Origin: JBCCMB01 sp039026555
GTDB taxonomy: Bacteria > Pseudomonadota > Alphaproteobacteria > Caulobacterales > Hyphomonadaceae
DNA length: 63,168 nt
Direction of reading: 5' to 3'
NCBI GenBank assembly: GCA_039026555.1
Contig: JBCCMB010000002.1
Coordinates: 1 to 63,168, forward strand
The notes beneath the pieces were generated by a model, which was not told where the DNA came from, did no database searches, and saw only the letters and a list, made by a program, of their open reading frames with translations. Position numbers and translations under genes: made by a program. Below, piece by piece: positions 53,912-62,973 of this stretch (position 1 is its first letter; the number at the start of each line of letters is the position of its first letter).

Positions 53912-54388
53912 TTATCCGATCCGTTTGAAGGGTTTTGGCGCGGCGGTCGCGCTTGCTTTGGCGACCATCCGATCGTCTGGGTCGAACAATTCCGCTTCCA
54001 TAAAGGCGGTCGATTTGCCGAATTTCAAAATGCGTGCATGCGCGATGGCCCGCCCAGCGAAAAGGGGACGCAAAAAGCTGATCTTCATTTCCAATGTCGG
54101 AGCGGTCATGGTGACGTTGGACGCAATGATGCAGCAGGTGGACATGGCTTCATCCAGCATCGCCGCAAGAAACCCGCCTTGAACGGCGCCAGTGGGGTTT
54201 GTGAACGCGCCGACCGCTTCAAACTGCATCACAAGGCTCATCGCCGCTTGATCCACGCCGACAAGCTCCATGCCTAGCGTATCGGAACAGGCAGGGCGTT
54301 TTTTTGAGTTGCGAAATCGCGCCAGCATATCCGCATCGCTCATCGGAGGCGGGCCGCTTACCGGCGCTTTAGGTGCAGTTTCAGTCAC
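53912..54388 (-). CDS. Hotdog-fold acyl-CoA thioesterase (PaaI family)
   Basis: 158 residues. The hotdog core is seen as VGAFTNPTGAVQGGFLAAML with the catalytic-type Asp in LDEAMS (about 60-85), then TLEMKISFLRPLFAGRAIAH and ILKFGKSTAFMEAELFDPDD, MVAKASATAA. Members hydrolyse acyl-CoA thioesters, often phenylacetyl-CoA-related. It lies 9 bases after sspB and abuts the 2OG oxygenase gene, so the three genes form one unit. Confidence 0.87.
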   Translation of the reverse strand: MTETAPKAPVSGPPPMSDADMLARFRNSKKRPACSDTLGMELVGVDQAAMSLVMQFEAVGAFTNPTGAVQGGFLAAMLDEAMSTCCIIASNVTMTAPTLEMKISFLRPLFAGRAIAHARILKFGKSTAFMEAELFDPDDRMVAKASATAAPKPFKRIG

Positions 54389-54397
54389 TCTGCGGAT

Positions 54398-54907
54398 CTA
54401 TTTCCGCCGGAAAGCGTCCAGCGACACGACCGTTCCTTCAGGGTCAGGTTTTGGTTCGGCGGGGGCGGGCGCTTCGATTTGCGGCGCGGAGGGGGCTGTG
54501 TTTTCGGCGAGCGGCTCCAATGCGGCGGCGCCGTCGGCGTCGTCAAACGTCAGTCCAAAATTCACCGCCGGGTCGAAAAAGCGGGTCACCGCGGTGAACG
54601 GAATGTGTAGATGCTGAGGAACGCCGCCGAATTTAAGGACGATTTCGAACCAATCGCGTTCCACCTCTAAATCCCAATATTGATGCTGGATAACGATCGT
54701 CATCTCGTCCGGGAAGCGGTCCTTTAGCTGGTCCGCCATTTGAACGCCGGAGGCTGCGGTGCGGAATGTAATGTAGAAATGGTGGTCGCCTTCCAGACCG
54801 CCCGCGGCCACTGCCCGTTTTAGGACTTCACGCATGACGCCGCGAAGTGCGGCCTGGGTGAGGCGCGCATACCCAATAAGGTCGTCCGATTGCGACTCGT
54901 TACTCAT
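54398..54907 (-). CDS. sspB: ClpXP adaptor SspB (alpha type)
   Basis: 169 residues from ATG 54907 (MSNESQSDDLIGYARLTQAA). SspB delivers ssrA-tagged and other proteins to the ClpXP protease. The substrate-binding barrel is seen as HHFYITFRTAASGVQMADQL, MTIVIQHQYWDLEVERDWFE and the FGGVPQHLHIPFTAVTRFFD text. A Pro/Ala-rich linker leads to a C-terminal GTVVSLDAFRRK, the ClpX-binding tail with VVSLDAFR, typical of the alphaproteobacterial form. The family also acts in CtrA degradation control in Caulobacter. Confidence 0.92.
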   Translation of the reverse strand: MSNESQSDDLIGYARLTQAALRGVMREVLKRAVAAGGLEGDHHFYITFRTAASGVQMADQLKDRFPDEMTIVIQHQYWDLEVERDWFEIVLKFGGVPQHLHIPFTAVTRFFDPAVNFGLTFDDADGAAALEPLAENTAPSAPQIEAPAPAEPKPDPEGTVVSLDAFRRK

Positions 54908-55118
54908 ACACCCCTCCATGCGCCACCGACTACAGCCTACTAGAGACCCATGGCGCCGCGTCAATTGGGTTCTCATGCAAAGCGAGCGAATTTTTTCAGG
55001 TTCGCCCAGGCAATGACATCGCTATCGCATTTATGACATATTTCAGGCGCCGAACTAAGGCTAACGGCTAGATTTCGTGCAGCGTGCACGCGATTCTTCG
55101 ACAAAGCGTCCAATTGGA

Positions 55119-55790
55119 TTAGAAACCGTCAAAGCTTGTGAACTCGTTGAGTTGGGCGCGCTCTGTGTAGAGCTTGTTAACAGGTGCGGCTGCGTCGGGA
55201 ACGCCCAACGACATCCCGCAATAGACCATTTCGCGGCTGTCCAGCTTGAAATGCGATTTGAGGCTCGGCCGTAGGATGCCCCAGCATTCCTGCATGCAGG
55301 TGCCCCAGCCTCGTTCTTCCGCGAGCAGGGCGATGGTTTGCATAAACATGCCCATATGCGCCAACTGGCCATGGCCCATGCGCTCGTCGATCACGAAGAA
55401 GAGGGCGACGGGCGCGCCAAAAAAGCGGAAATTATTGGCGAACCAAATCAGCCGCGCGGGCTTATCATCTCTTGGGATGCCGAGCTGCTCATACATCATC
55501 TCGCCTACTTTGAAGCGGCGCGCTTTGTGCGGCTCCCAAAGACCTTCGGGGTAAATCGGACGATCGGTCGGCTCGCCACGCGGATTTGCGGCGAGTTTGG
55601 ATTGCGCGAGCGTTGTAATCTCGTCTTTTGCGGCTCCGGCGACAGCAATCACCCGCCAAGGTTGGAGATTGCCGCCCGATGGCGCGCGTTGAGCCGCGCT
55701 TAGCAACGCGCCCAAATCTGCTTGTGATATCGGGGTGTCCAAAAAGGCGCGCGTTGAAATACGCTGCTTTACCGCTTGAGAAACGTCCAT
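55119..55790 (-). CDS. Nitroreductase-family FMN oxidoreductase
   Basis: 223 residues. FMN-binding marks: an Arg-Ser-x-Arg-like KQRISTRAFLDTPI (8-21), APSGGNLQPWRVIAVAG (36-52), and GWGTCMQECW near 166 with PSLKSHFKL. NfnB-like enzymes reduce nitroaromatics and quinones with NAD(P)H; the physiological substrate is unknown. A 59-base gap separates it from erpA on the same strand; the 211 bases downstream toward sspB hold no gene or clear signal. Confidence 0.9.
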   Translation of the reverse strand: MDVSQAVKQRISTRAFLDTPISQADLGALLSAAQRAPSGGNLQPWRVIAVAGAAKDEITTLAQSKLAANPRGEPTDRPIYPEGLWEPHKARRFKVGEMMYEQLGIPRDDKPARLIWFANNFRFFGAPVALFFVIDERMGHGQLAHMGMFMQTIALLAEERGWGTCMQECWGILRPSLKSHFKLDSREMVYCGMSLGVPDAAAPVNKLYTERAQLNEFTSFDGF

Positions 55791-55849
55791 GTCAGGCCCT
55801 CCAAATCTACAGGAGGATTAGGCGAAACGACGTAGGGGAAGAAAAGGGG

Positions 55850-56191
55850 TTATACGGAAAAACTGGTTCCGCAGCCGCAGCCCGCAGTGGCGTTAGGATT
55901 GTGGATCTTGAACGCGGCGCCGATCAATTCGTCTACGAAGTCGATCTCGGAGCCTTTCAGAAACTCAAGGCTCATCTCATCAATGGCGATTTGCGCGCCG
56001 TCGCGTTCGATCACCAGATCGTCCTCATTGGGCGCGTCGGCAAAGCCGAATTCGTAGGAGAACCCGGAACAGCCGCCGCCGACAACGCCGACGCGCAGCA
56101 TGTTGGCGTCCGCCTGCGACTTTAAAATCGCCTTGATACGCGTCGCCGCGGATGCGCTCATGGTGACTGTTTCAGCCTGCGTCGTCGTCAT
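55850..56191 (-). CDS. erpA: Iron-sulfur cluster insertion protein (A-type carrier, ErpA-like)
   Basis: 113 residues. The three cluster Cys are C41 (VGGGCSGFSYEF), C105 and C107 (NATAGCGCGTSFS). The A-type carrier holds a [2Fe-2S] or [4Fe-4S] cluster and passes it to apo-enzymes such as IspG/H and respiratory proteins. The window's client proteins include IlvD. Divergent from dgt, with which it commonly pairs in alphaproteobacteria. Confidence 0.94.
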   Translation of the reverse strand: MTTTQAETVTMSASAATRIKAILKSQADANMLRVGVVGGGCSGFSYEFGFADAPNEDDLVIERDGAQIAIDEMSLEFLKGSEIDFVDELIGAAFKIHNPNATAGCGCGTSFSV

Positions 56192-56292
56192 GAAACCAGC
56201 TCGCTCTCCTCGCCGCCCGATTGATAGGCGCGGTGATGGGTTGTTTACACTGTGTCAGATATGCATGGCGGACGAAGATTGAAAGAGTGTTC

Positions 56293-57483
56293 ATGGCTGA
56301 AGTCTTTGTTCCGCCGCTGCGCGCGGCCTACGCCTCAGACCCGCTGGCGACGCGCGGGCGGGTGCATAACGAAGCGCCGAGCGCCACACGCACTGCGTTT
56401 CAGCGCGATCGCGACCGGATCATTCACGCTTCGGCGTTTCGCCGCCTAAAGCAAAAGACCCAGGTCTTTGTGGCGCACGAAGGCGATCATTACCGCACGC
56501 GCCTCACGCACTCCCTTGAGGTGGCGCAGATCGCGCGATCCGTCGCCCGCTCTCTAGGGCTGGATGAGGATCTCGCGGAAGCCTTAGCGTTGGCGCATGA
56601 TTTGGGGCATCCGCCTTTCGGTCACGCCGGCGAAGATCAACTGGACGAGTGTATGGCGGATCATGAGGGGTTTGATCACAACGCCCAAACGCTGCGCATC
56701 GTCACGAAACTTGAGCATCGCTATCCAGAATTCGACGGGCTGAACCTGACCTGGGAGATGTTGGAAGGCTTGGTGAAGCACAATGGCCCGCTGACAGGTC
56801 CGGATACCCCTATATCGGAGCTTCCCGCCGCGTTTCGCGATTACGCACATCTTGAAGGCTTGGAGCTTGGGACGTTCGCCGGCCCCGAAGCACAAGTAGC
56901 GGCTCTGGCGGACGACATCGCTTACAACAATCACGACATTGATGACGGATTGGCGGCGGGTTTGTTCACCGTTTCCGACCTGCTCGAAATCCCAATTGTC
57001 GGAGATGTCTTCCGTAAAACGGCCAAAGACTACCCCCATCTCGACGAGGATCGTGTTCGGGCGGAGGCGGTTAGGCGCTTGATCGGCTATTGGATCCACG
57101 ATCTTACGCAAGAAACCCAAAGGCGCGCCGATCGGTTCAAACCAGGCTCCGCCGCCGAGGTGCGCGCGATGAATGAGCCCCTGGCGGCGTTCTCAGAAGA
57201 CTTGGATGAGAAGCAGCGAACCTTACGCGCCTTCTTGTTTGAGCGGATGTACAAGCACTACAAGGTCAACCGCATGCGCAGCCAGGCCAAACGCGTGCTG
57301 AAGGAATTGTTCGAGCTGTTTTACGTCGAACCCAACACCTTGCCGGACCTTTGGCGGCTAGACGCGGAGCAGACGCAAGGGATGCGGCGCGCGCGGATCG
57401 TTTGCGACTACATTGCGGGAATGACGGACAATTTCGCCATTGAAGAACATAGGCGACTGTTCAATTTGGACAGATGGATTTAA
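56293..57483 (+). CDS. dgt: Deoxyguanosinetriphosphate triphosphohydrolase-like HD protein
   Basis: 396 residues from ATG 56293 (MAEVFVPPLRAAYASDPLAT). The metal-binding HD core is complete: His73 in TRLTHSLEVAQI, His102-Asp103 in LALAHDLGHPPFGHAGED, and the later EAQVAALADDIAYNNHDIDD. ARTAFQRDRDRIIHASAFRR (here ATRTAFQRDRDR, 31-42) is the N-terminal mark of type 2 dGTPases. They convert dNTP to nucleoside plus triphosphate. An upstream extension of the frame has no conserved text. Confidence 0.94.
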   Translation: MAEVFVPPLRAAYASDPLATRGRVHNEAPSATRTAFQRDRDRIIHASAFRRLKQKTQVFVAHEGDHYRTRLTHSLEVAQIARSVARSLGLDEDLAEALALAHDLGHPPFGHAGEDQLDECMADHEGFDHNAQTLRIVTKLEHRYPEFDGLNLTWEMLEGLVKHNGPLTGPDTPISELPAAFRDYAHLEGLELGTFAGPEAQVAALADDIAYNNHDIDDGLAAGLFTVSDLLEIPIVGDVFRKTAKDYPHLDEDRVRAEAVRRLIGYWIHDLTQETQRRADRFKPGSAAEVRAMNEPLAAFSEDLDEKQRTLRAFLFERMYKHYKVNRMRSQAKRVLKELFELFYVEPNTLPDLWRLDAEQTQGMRRARIVCDYIAGMTDNFAIEEHRRLFNLDRWI

Positions 57484-57557
57484 ACTAATCAAAGCGAACG
57501 TCAGTTTCGCACGCACACGGTGTATGGTGGCGGCCAATTCAAATTGATTCGGCGGTC

Positions 57558-58490
57558 ATGACTGAAAATCCGAAACCTTCTCAAAATGCGCGACCCAACA
57601 ATGGCAGGGACGGCTATGCCGAACTGCCAGATCAAAGCGGCGGGTATTCGCCCTATGACGATGCGCGTCGCGGTCCGATGATCTTGCTCTTGGCGGTCGG
57701 CGTACTGGTAGTGTTCCTGGCAGTCGTCTGGAACGCTTACAAACGCGGTGTTCGTGAAGGCGACGTCGCTGGTTTGCCGCAAATTGCGGCTGAAGGCGCT
57801 TACAAATCGCGTCCCGACAATCCTGGCGGTTGGGGCGATTTGGACACTGACAAGCTCGTCTTCGACCAGGTGGATGGATCGACGCGCAGCGAAAATGTGG
57901 CGCCGCGCCAAGTCCGTGAAGAACCTGTGCCGATAGAAGCGCGCGCCGGCGGCGGCTTGTCGTCAAAAAAACCAAACGCAAGCTCGATTGAACCGACGAA
58001 GCCTCTTGGCCGAACAGTCGGAGAAAAAGGCGCGCCCTTGGACCTTCGCGCGGGTGGGGGGACGACGGAGATCGCGCCCAAGCCGATCCAAAAACCTCAA
58101 CAACGCGAGTTTGCGTCTACGACGCCAAACCCTGCGCCAACGCCGACGCCCAAACCAACACAGGTTCCGAAGGCCGCGTCGGAAACGACGCCTCAGCCGG
58201 CCGCGCCTGCGGCTCGGGCGACCGCGATTTTTGAACCCGATGGAAGGTTTGTTGTCCAATTGTCTTCACTGCGCTCATCCGCGGCCGCCGACGCCCAATG
58301 GGCGAAGATTACTGGCGAGAATGAGAAGCTTTTCAGCGGCGCGGTGAAGCTGGTGCAGACCGCCGACCTTGGGGAAAAGGGCGTATACCACCGACTACGA
58401 GCCGGCGCCTTCGCCACGCGGGACGACGCAACGGCGTTCTGCAACACCTACAAGCAAGCCGGCGGCGATTGTTTGGTGACTGCGCGGTGA
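57558..58490 (+). CDS. SPOR-domain cell-envelope protein
   Basis: 310 residues. One membrane helix (40-58, PMILLLAVGVLVVFLAVVWN) separates a short cytoplasmic start from a long Pro/Ala/Gly-rich periplasmic linker and a C-terminal SPOR domain (about 232-308: GRFVVQLSSLRSSAAADAQW ... VYHRLRAGAFATRDDATAFC). SPOR domains bind denuded glycan strands at the division site. It precedes nagZ with a 4-base overlap, linking it to peptidoglycan recycling. Confidence 0.9.
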   Translation: MTENPKPSQNARPNNGRDGYAELPDQSGGYSPYDDARRGPMILLLAVGVLVVFLAVVWNAYKRGVREGDVAGLPQIAAEGAYKSRPDNPGGWGDLDTDKLVFDQVDGSTRSENVAPRQVREEPVPIEARAGGGLSSKKPNASSIEPTKPLGRTVGEKGAPLDLRAGGGTTEIAPKPIQKPQQREFASTTPNPAPTPTPKPTQVPKAASETTPQPAAPAARATAIFEPDGRFVVQLSSLRSSAAADAQWAKITGENEKLFSGAVKLVQTADLGEKGVYHRLRAGAFATRDDATAFCNTYKQAGGDCLVTAR

Positions 58491-59533
58491 GAGCGCCCAA
58501 GGCGTGCATACTAAGCGTGGCCGCCACGCATCTTAGCGCCAATGAGGTGGCGTTTCTTGGCGACGCGCAGCCTTGGGGCGTAATCTTAATGGGCCGCTCA
58601 TGCGACACGCCCGAACAAGTGCGCGCGCTCGTTGATCAAATTTGGAGCGCGATGCAGCGCCCATGTCTAATCTTTATCGACCAAGAAGGCGGTCGTGTAC
58701 GTCGCTTACGCCCGCCGAAATGGCCCGATTTTCCGCCTGGCGCTGTTTATGCGGCGCTCTACGCAAAAGACCGCGATCTAGGCTTAGAAGCCGCCTTTCT
58801 AGGCCATCGACTGATGGCGGAAGAACTCGCGCCGATCGGCATTCACGCCGACTGCGCGCCGGTTTTGGACCTTTTGCACCCTGGCGCCCACGATATAGTC
58901 GGCGATCGTGCGTTTGGCTCCAAACCAGACGCAGTGGCGGCGCTTGGGCGGGCTGCGCTGAGAGGCTTGGCGGCTGGCGGCGTGGCGGGGGTGATTAAGC
59001 ACATGCCGGGGCATGGGTGGGCGAAATTAGATAGCCATGAGGCGCTGCCGGTTGTTGCGGCGGACGAGACTGAATTGGCGGCAGATATGGCGCCGTTCGC
59101 GGCGCTGAATGACGCGCCAATGGCGATGACGGCCCATATCGCCTATGACGCGTTCGATCCTGGGGTCGCGGCGACGGTGTCTAAAACTGTGATTCAGAAC
59201 GTGATTCGCACGCGAATCGGCTTTGATGGTTTGCTGATGAGCGACGATTTGGGCATGAAGGCGCTTGGCGGCGCGCTGTCGGATCGCGTTGTCCGATCTT
59301 TAGGCGCCGGGTGCGATGTGGCGCTTCATTGCGCCGGGTTTGAGACGGATCCGAACGCTATTTTGCAGGAAATGATTGAAGTTTCAGACGCCTGCCCGGA
59401 GCTTGGCGGAGACGCCCTGCGGCGTGCGGACAAAGCGGAGACGGCTGCGCGGCGACCGCACGGGATAGACAAAATCGACGCAAGGGCGCGCTTTGATGCG
59501 TTGTTGGCGAAGACCGAAGGGATGACTGTTTGA
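58487..59533 (+). CDS. nagZ: Beta-N-acetylhexosaminidase
   Basis: 348 residues from GTG 58487, which overlaps the SPOR-gene stop as GTGA. GH3 enzyme that removes GlcNAc from muropeptides in the cytoplasm. The family signature KHMPGHGWAKLDSHEALPVV (about 170-189) includes the His-Asp dyad residue pair in the flexible loop, and LLMSDDLGMKAL carries the nucleophile Asp. FIDQEGGRVRRLRPP is an early active-site strand. Its stop overlaps the scpA TTG start. Confidence 0.94.
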   Translation: MRAPKACILSVAATHLSANEVAFLGDAQPWGVILMGRSCDTPEQVRALVDQIWSAMQRPCLIFIDQEGGRVRRLRPPKWPDFPPGAVYAALYAKDRDLGLEAAFLGHRLMAEELAPIGIHADCAPVLDLLHPGAHDIVGDRAFGSKPDAVAALGRAALRGLAAGGVAGVIKHMPGHGWAKLDSHEALPVVAADETELAADMAPFAALNDAPMAMTAHIAYDAFDPGVAATVSKTVIQNVIRTRIGFDGLLMSDDLGMKALGGALSDRVVRSLGAGCDVALHCAGFETDPNAILQEMIEVSDACPELGGDALRRADKAETAARRPHGIDKIDARARFDALLAKTEGMTV

Positions 59534-60363
59534 GCGCGCTGATCCAAGACGCCGCACTGGACGCCGCCGCCGCGAAAGCAGAGGACGCGGACCAAGAAGA
59601 CGCGTTTCTCGTCGACATTGAAGGCTTTGAGGGGCCTTTGCATTTGTTGCTGGCGCTCGCACGGAAGCAGAAAGTTGATTTGTTGCGCGTCTCGATCTTG
59701 GAGCTGGCGGAGCAATACCTCGCCTTCATCCTTGAGGCGAAAAGCAAGCGCGTCGATTTAGCGGCCGACTATCTCCTAATGGCGTCATGGCTGGCCTATC
59801 TGAAGTCCAGATTGCTGCTGCCTAAGCCGGAGACGATTGTCGATGACGAGCCGGACGGAGAGGGCATGGCGGCGCGCTTGGCCTTCCGTTTGGCGCGGCT
59901 CAACGCCATGCGCGATGCGATGCAGGCGCTTCAAGCCGGCAATGTGAGCGGACGCGACGTCTTTACGCGCGGCGCGCCAGAGCGGCCGAAGATCGTCAAA
60001 ACCCGCAAATTCAACACGGAATTATACGACGTCATGACCTCGTTCGCGAACATTTACGAGCGTAAGGCCAAGACCCAATCGCATGTCGTGCAGCGTCCGC
60101 CTGTGCTTGCCTTGGAGGCGGCGCGTCAGCGTCTGAAGGGGGTTGCGCCGAGCTTGGACAATTGGGAGCCGATCAGGGATCTGCCCCCACCCATAGATTT
60201 GGAGCCGGAGACGCCAGCCAAGTCGATCCTAGCGAGTTTCTTCTCGGCAGCGCTGGAATTGACGCGCGATCGGGCGGTGGATATGCGCCAGGACGCACCC
60301 TTGTCCGATGTTTATGTACGTCGTGCGGGCGTTAAGAGCGATACGCGGAAGGCGGCGGAATGA
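59530..60363 (+). CDS. scpA: Segregation and condensation protein A (kleisin)
   Basis: 277 residues beginning at TTG 59530 (overlapping nagZ as TTGA); a conserved FEGPLHLLLALARKQKVDLL (35-54) and LADYLLMASWLAYLKSRLLL-like helix (75-96) mark the SMC-binding N domain, and the C-terminal winged helix has ILASFFSAALELTRDRAVDM. ScpA bridges the SMC heads with ScpB in chromosome condensation. Stop overlaps scpB as ATGA. Confidence 0.94.
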   Translation: MSALIQDAALDAAAAKAEDADQEDAFLVDIEGFEGPLHLLLALARKQKVDLLRVSILELAEQYLAFILEAKSKRVDLAADYLLMASWLAYLKSRLLLPKPETIVDDEPDGEGMAARLAFRLARLNAMRDAMQALQAGNVSGRDVFTRGAPERPKIVKTRKFNTELYDVMTSFANIYERKAKTQSHVVQRPPVLALEAARQRLKGVAPSLDNWEPIRDLPPPIDLEPETPAKSILASFFSAALELTRDRAVDMRQDAPLSDVYVRRAGVKSDTRKAAE

Positions 60364-61247
60364 CCGACAATCCCAATCTGGCGCCGGCGGGGCCCGACGC
60401 TTTGAATGATATCCGCGACGCCGTGGCCAAATTGTCTAAAGCGCATGCGCGCGCGCAATCGGATTTGGCGGCTGCGCCGTCACCACGCCCGGACGCTGAG
60501 ATCACGCCGCTCCCGACGGCGCCTGCGCCGCCCCCAGCGACGGTCCCGGCGACAGTCCCGGCGACGGTCCCAGCGACAATCTATGAGGAAGCGATCAGGC
60601 GTGCCGAGGCGGTGTTGTTCGCCTCGCCCGATCCGGTTGACGCGCGGACCTTGGCCGAAGCCCTGCCGCCGGGCGCGAATGTCGGCGACGTGCTGATGCG
60701 GTTAAAGGCGCTGTATGAGGGCCGCGGTGTGGCGTTGGTGGAAATCGCCGGAAAATGGCGGTTCCAAACGGCGACCGATTTGGCGTTTTTGTTCGAAGAA
60801 ACGCGCGAAGAACAGCGCGCCATGTCGAAGGCGGCGCTGGAAACGCTCGCGATCATTGCTTACTGCCAGCCTGTCACTCGCGCGGAAATCGAAGACGTAC
60901 GCGGCGTCGCCGTCTCCAAAGGAACGTTGGATGTGTTGATGGAGGCGGGGTGGGTGCGCGTGCGCGGTCGTCGGCGAACGCCTGGGCGGCCGGTCACCTA
61001 TGGCACGACGGACGCTTTCCTCGTGCATTTTGGATTGGAAAGCTTGGATACCCTGCCGGGCAAGGATGATTTGAAGGCGGCGGGCCTTCTTAATTCCGAT
61101 ATTCCGGCGAGTTTCCAGATGCCTGTTGCACAGGGTGAAGACGCGGATGAAGACCCGATTGAGCTAGATACGCCGCCAAATGAGGCGCCTGACTTTCATA
61201 CTGACTTCTTGCCGGATTTCGACGGAGCGCCGGACCAGGATGCGTGA
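60360..61247 (+). CDS. scpB: Segregation and condensation protein B
   Basis: 295 residues. The conserved tandem winged-helix part (about 75-230) opens YEEAIRRAEAVLFASPDPVD and includes SKAALETLAIIAYCQPVTRA and EIEDVRGVAVSKGTLDVLME, GRPVTYGTTDAFLVHFGLES. The N-terminal 70 residues are a variable Ala/Pro-rich extension containing four copies of a P-A-T-V/I tetrapeptide, encoded by a 12-base tandem repeat. The C-terminal tail is acidic. Works with ScpA and SMC. Confidence 0.93.
   Translation: MTDNPNLAPAGPDALNDIRDAVAKLSKAHARAQSDLAAAPSPRPDAEITPLPTAPAPPPATVPATVPATVPATIYEEAIRRAEAVLFASPDPVDARTLAEALPPGANVGDVLMRLKALYEGRGVALVEIAGKWRFQTATDLAFLFEETREEQRAMSKAALETLAIIAYCQPVTRAEIEDVRGVAVSKGTLDVLMEAGWVRVRGRRRTPGRPVTYGTTDAFLVHFGLESLDTLPGKDDLKAAGLLNSDIPASFQMPVAQGEDADEDPIELDTPPNEAPDFHTDFLPDFDGAPDQDA
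60534..60581 (+). repeat. Four-copy 12-base tandem repeat in scpB
   Basis: Units start at 60534, 60546, 60558 and 60570 with consensus CCGGCGACGGTC; they differ at one or two third-position or neighbouring bases and encode Pro-Ala-Thr-Val three times, then Pro-Ala-Thr-Ile. In frame, so copy-number changes would lengthen or shorten a disordered linker only. Confidence 0.9.
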
Positions 61248-61322
61248 CAAGCGTTTGCGGCGTGGGCGTGAACGCCCTAAATGTGATATAATTGTCGAAA
61301 TTCGTGATTATGGAGCGCCTCA

Positions 61323-61559
61323 ATGGGCCTAGGCGGCATACATCCTCTACAGCTTCTCATCGTTTTGGCGTTGGTGCTGTTGTTCTTCGGCGGTCGTGGA
61401 AAAATCTCTGCGCTCATGGGCGATATGGCCAAGGGCGTGAAAAGTTTTCGCCAGGGCCTAAAGGACGAAGACGCCCCTGCTGATCCGAAGCCGATCAATC
61501 AAGGCGACACGATCGACGCAACCGCGACGACCAAGGCTGAGGATACGACCAAGGCGTGA
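61323..61559 (+). CDS. tatA: Twin-arginine translocase subunit TatA
   Basis: 78 residues. One N-terminal membrane helix (IHPLQLLIVLALVLLFFGGR, 6-25) with the FGxxK-like hinge GGRGKISALMGDMAKGVKSF and a short amphipathic helix, then an acidic tail. TatA oligomers form the pore for folded Tat substrates such as the PhoX-type protein of this window. GGAG precedes the ATG by about eight bases. First of tatABC. Confidence 0.95.
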   Translation: MGLGGIHPLQLLIVLALVLLFFGGRGKISALMGDMAKGVKSFRQGLKDEDAPADPKPINQGDTIDATATTKAEDTTKA

Positions 61560-61620
61560 GGCCGCGCGTTACGTGCGCCGCTGATCGCTGTTCCCCCAAT
61601 CGTATGAGAGGCTGCCGGCC

Positions 61621-62055
61621 ATGATGCCGCAAATCGGCTTTTCGGAAATGTTGCTGTTGGCGATGTTGGCGCTGGTCGTGCTCGGTCCGCGCGATTTGCC
61701 ATTGATGATGCGCAAGCTCGGCCGTTGGACGGGCAAGGCGCGCGCGTTGGCGTGGGAGTTTCGGCAAAGCTTCGATGAGATTGGCCGACAGGCCGAGCTG
61801 CAGGAGCTGCGCAAGGAAGTTGAGAGCCTGAAGAAACAATCCGGGCTGGATGAGCTCAAAACCGATCTTGAGCAGACCAGCGGCGAGGTTGCGCAAGAAG
61901 CGCGTGCGGCGGCTGCGCCCGTTGTAAAGCCGGAAACACAGGCTGCGGACGCCCCGAACTCGGACGCCCCGGACACCGAGGATCCGACCGACGGCGAGAT
62001 GACGCCATTGGCGTCTGATACCCCTCAACCGCACAAAGCGGAGACAAATTCGTGA
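61621..62055 (+). CDS. tatB: Twin-arginine translocase subunit TatB
   Basis: 144 residues. MMPQIGFSEMLLLAMLALVV with LGPRDLPLMMRKLGRWTGKA (about 20-40) is the TatB-type Pro-Arg hinge, longer than TatA, followed by an extended amphipathic helix (WEFRQSFDEIGRQAELQELR) and an Ala/Pro-rich acidic tail. ATG 61624 is an alternative. The stop overlaps tatC. Confidence 0.95.
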   Translation: MMPQIGFSEMLLLAMLALVVLGPRDLPLMMRKLGRWTGKARALAWEFRQSFDEIGRQAELQELRKEVESLKKQSGLDELKTDLEQTSGEVAQEARAAAAPVVKPETQAADAPNSDAPDTEDPTDGEMTPLASDTPQPHKAETNS

Positions 62056-62888
62056 GCGCGGAAGAAGCCGGCGCGATCGTCCCTAAAACTGACGAGTTGG
62101 ACGAGGTTGAGGCCAGCCGCGCGCCTCTGGAATCCCATCTGAAAGAGCTTCGCACGCGGTTGATGCGCGCGATGATCGCCGTTGCGCTGTGCGCGGTGGG
62201 CGGGTTCTTTATCTCCGAATATCTGCTTGATCTCCTACTGGTCCCCTTCAGCGAAGCGGCCATGGCCGGCGGGCGGTCCGCCGAAGAGGTCGAAGTGATC
62301 TTCACTTCGGCGCTGGAAGTCCTGTTCATCAAGTTGCGCTTGGCTGTTCTCGTCGGGATCGCCGTCTCCTTTCCTTATGTGGCGTGGGAGGTTTACAGCT
62401 TCGTCGCGCCCGGTCTCTACAAGAATGAGCGCGGCGCGATCATTCCTTATCTCGTGGCGACGCCCTTCCTGTTCGCGGCGGGGTTGGCGCTCGTCTATTT
62501 TATCGTCTTGCCCTTTGTGATGCGCTTCGCCTTCTCGCAGGAATTCGCCGGTATGGCGGCGGAAGTGACCTTTCTGCCCAAGGCGAATGAATATGTGTCG
62601 CTGGCTTTGCGCCTGCTGACGGCGTTCGGCATGGCGTTCCAGCTGCCCATCGTCTTGTCGCTCTTGGCGCAAGCCGGGATCGTGTCGTCGGCCGGCCTGA
62701 GAAGCGGCCGGAAATACGCCATTGTCGGCATTTTCGCGATGGCGATGCTGATGACGCCTCCAGACCCGTTCAGCCAGACCGCATTGGCCTTGCCGGTCTA
62801 TCTCCTCTTCGAGGCGGGCGTGATCGCCGCATGGCTCATAGAACGCGGCCGCAAGAAGCGCGAGGCGGAAGCTGCGGCCGAGCCGTAG
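62052..62888 (+). CDS. tatC: Twin-arginine translocase subunit TatC
   Basis: 278 residues from GTG 62052. Six membrane segments and the family marks SHLKELRTRLMRAMIAV (about 29-45), PYVAWEVYSFVAPGLYKNER, and FGMAFQLPIVLSLLAQAGIV. TatC recognises the twin-arginine signal. The variable N terminus is acidic, and the C terminus is Lys/Glu-rich. Complete; serS follows after 85 bases. Confidence 0.96.
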   Translation: MSAEEAGAIVPKTDELDEVEASRAPLESHLKELRTRLMRAMIAVALCAVGGFFISEYLLDLLLVPFSEAAMAGGRSAEEVEVIFTSALEVLFIKLRLAVLVGIAVSFPYVAWEVYSFVAPGLYKNERGAIIPYLVATPFLFAAGLALVYFIVLPFVMRFAFSQEFAGMAAEVTFLPKANEYVSLALRLLTAFGMAFQLPIVLSLLAQAGIVSSAGLRSGRKYAIVGIFAMAMLMTPPDPFSQTALALPVYLLFEAGVIAAWLIERGRKKREAEAAAEP

Positions 62889-62973
62889 AGCGTATCGGCC
62901 TTTGTCGCCATAAAAGGGTGACAAGCGGATCGGCCATGCTATGCCACGCCTTCGCGACGATCCGGAGAGTTTC

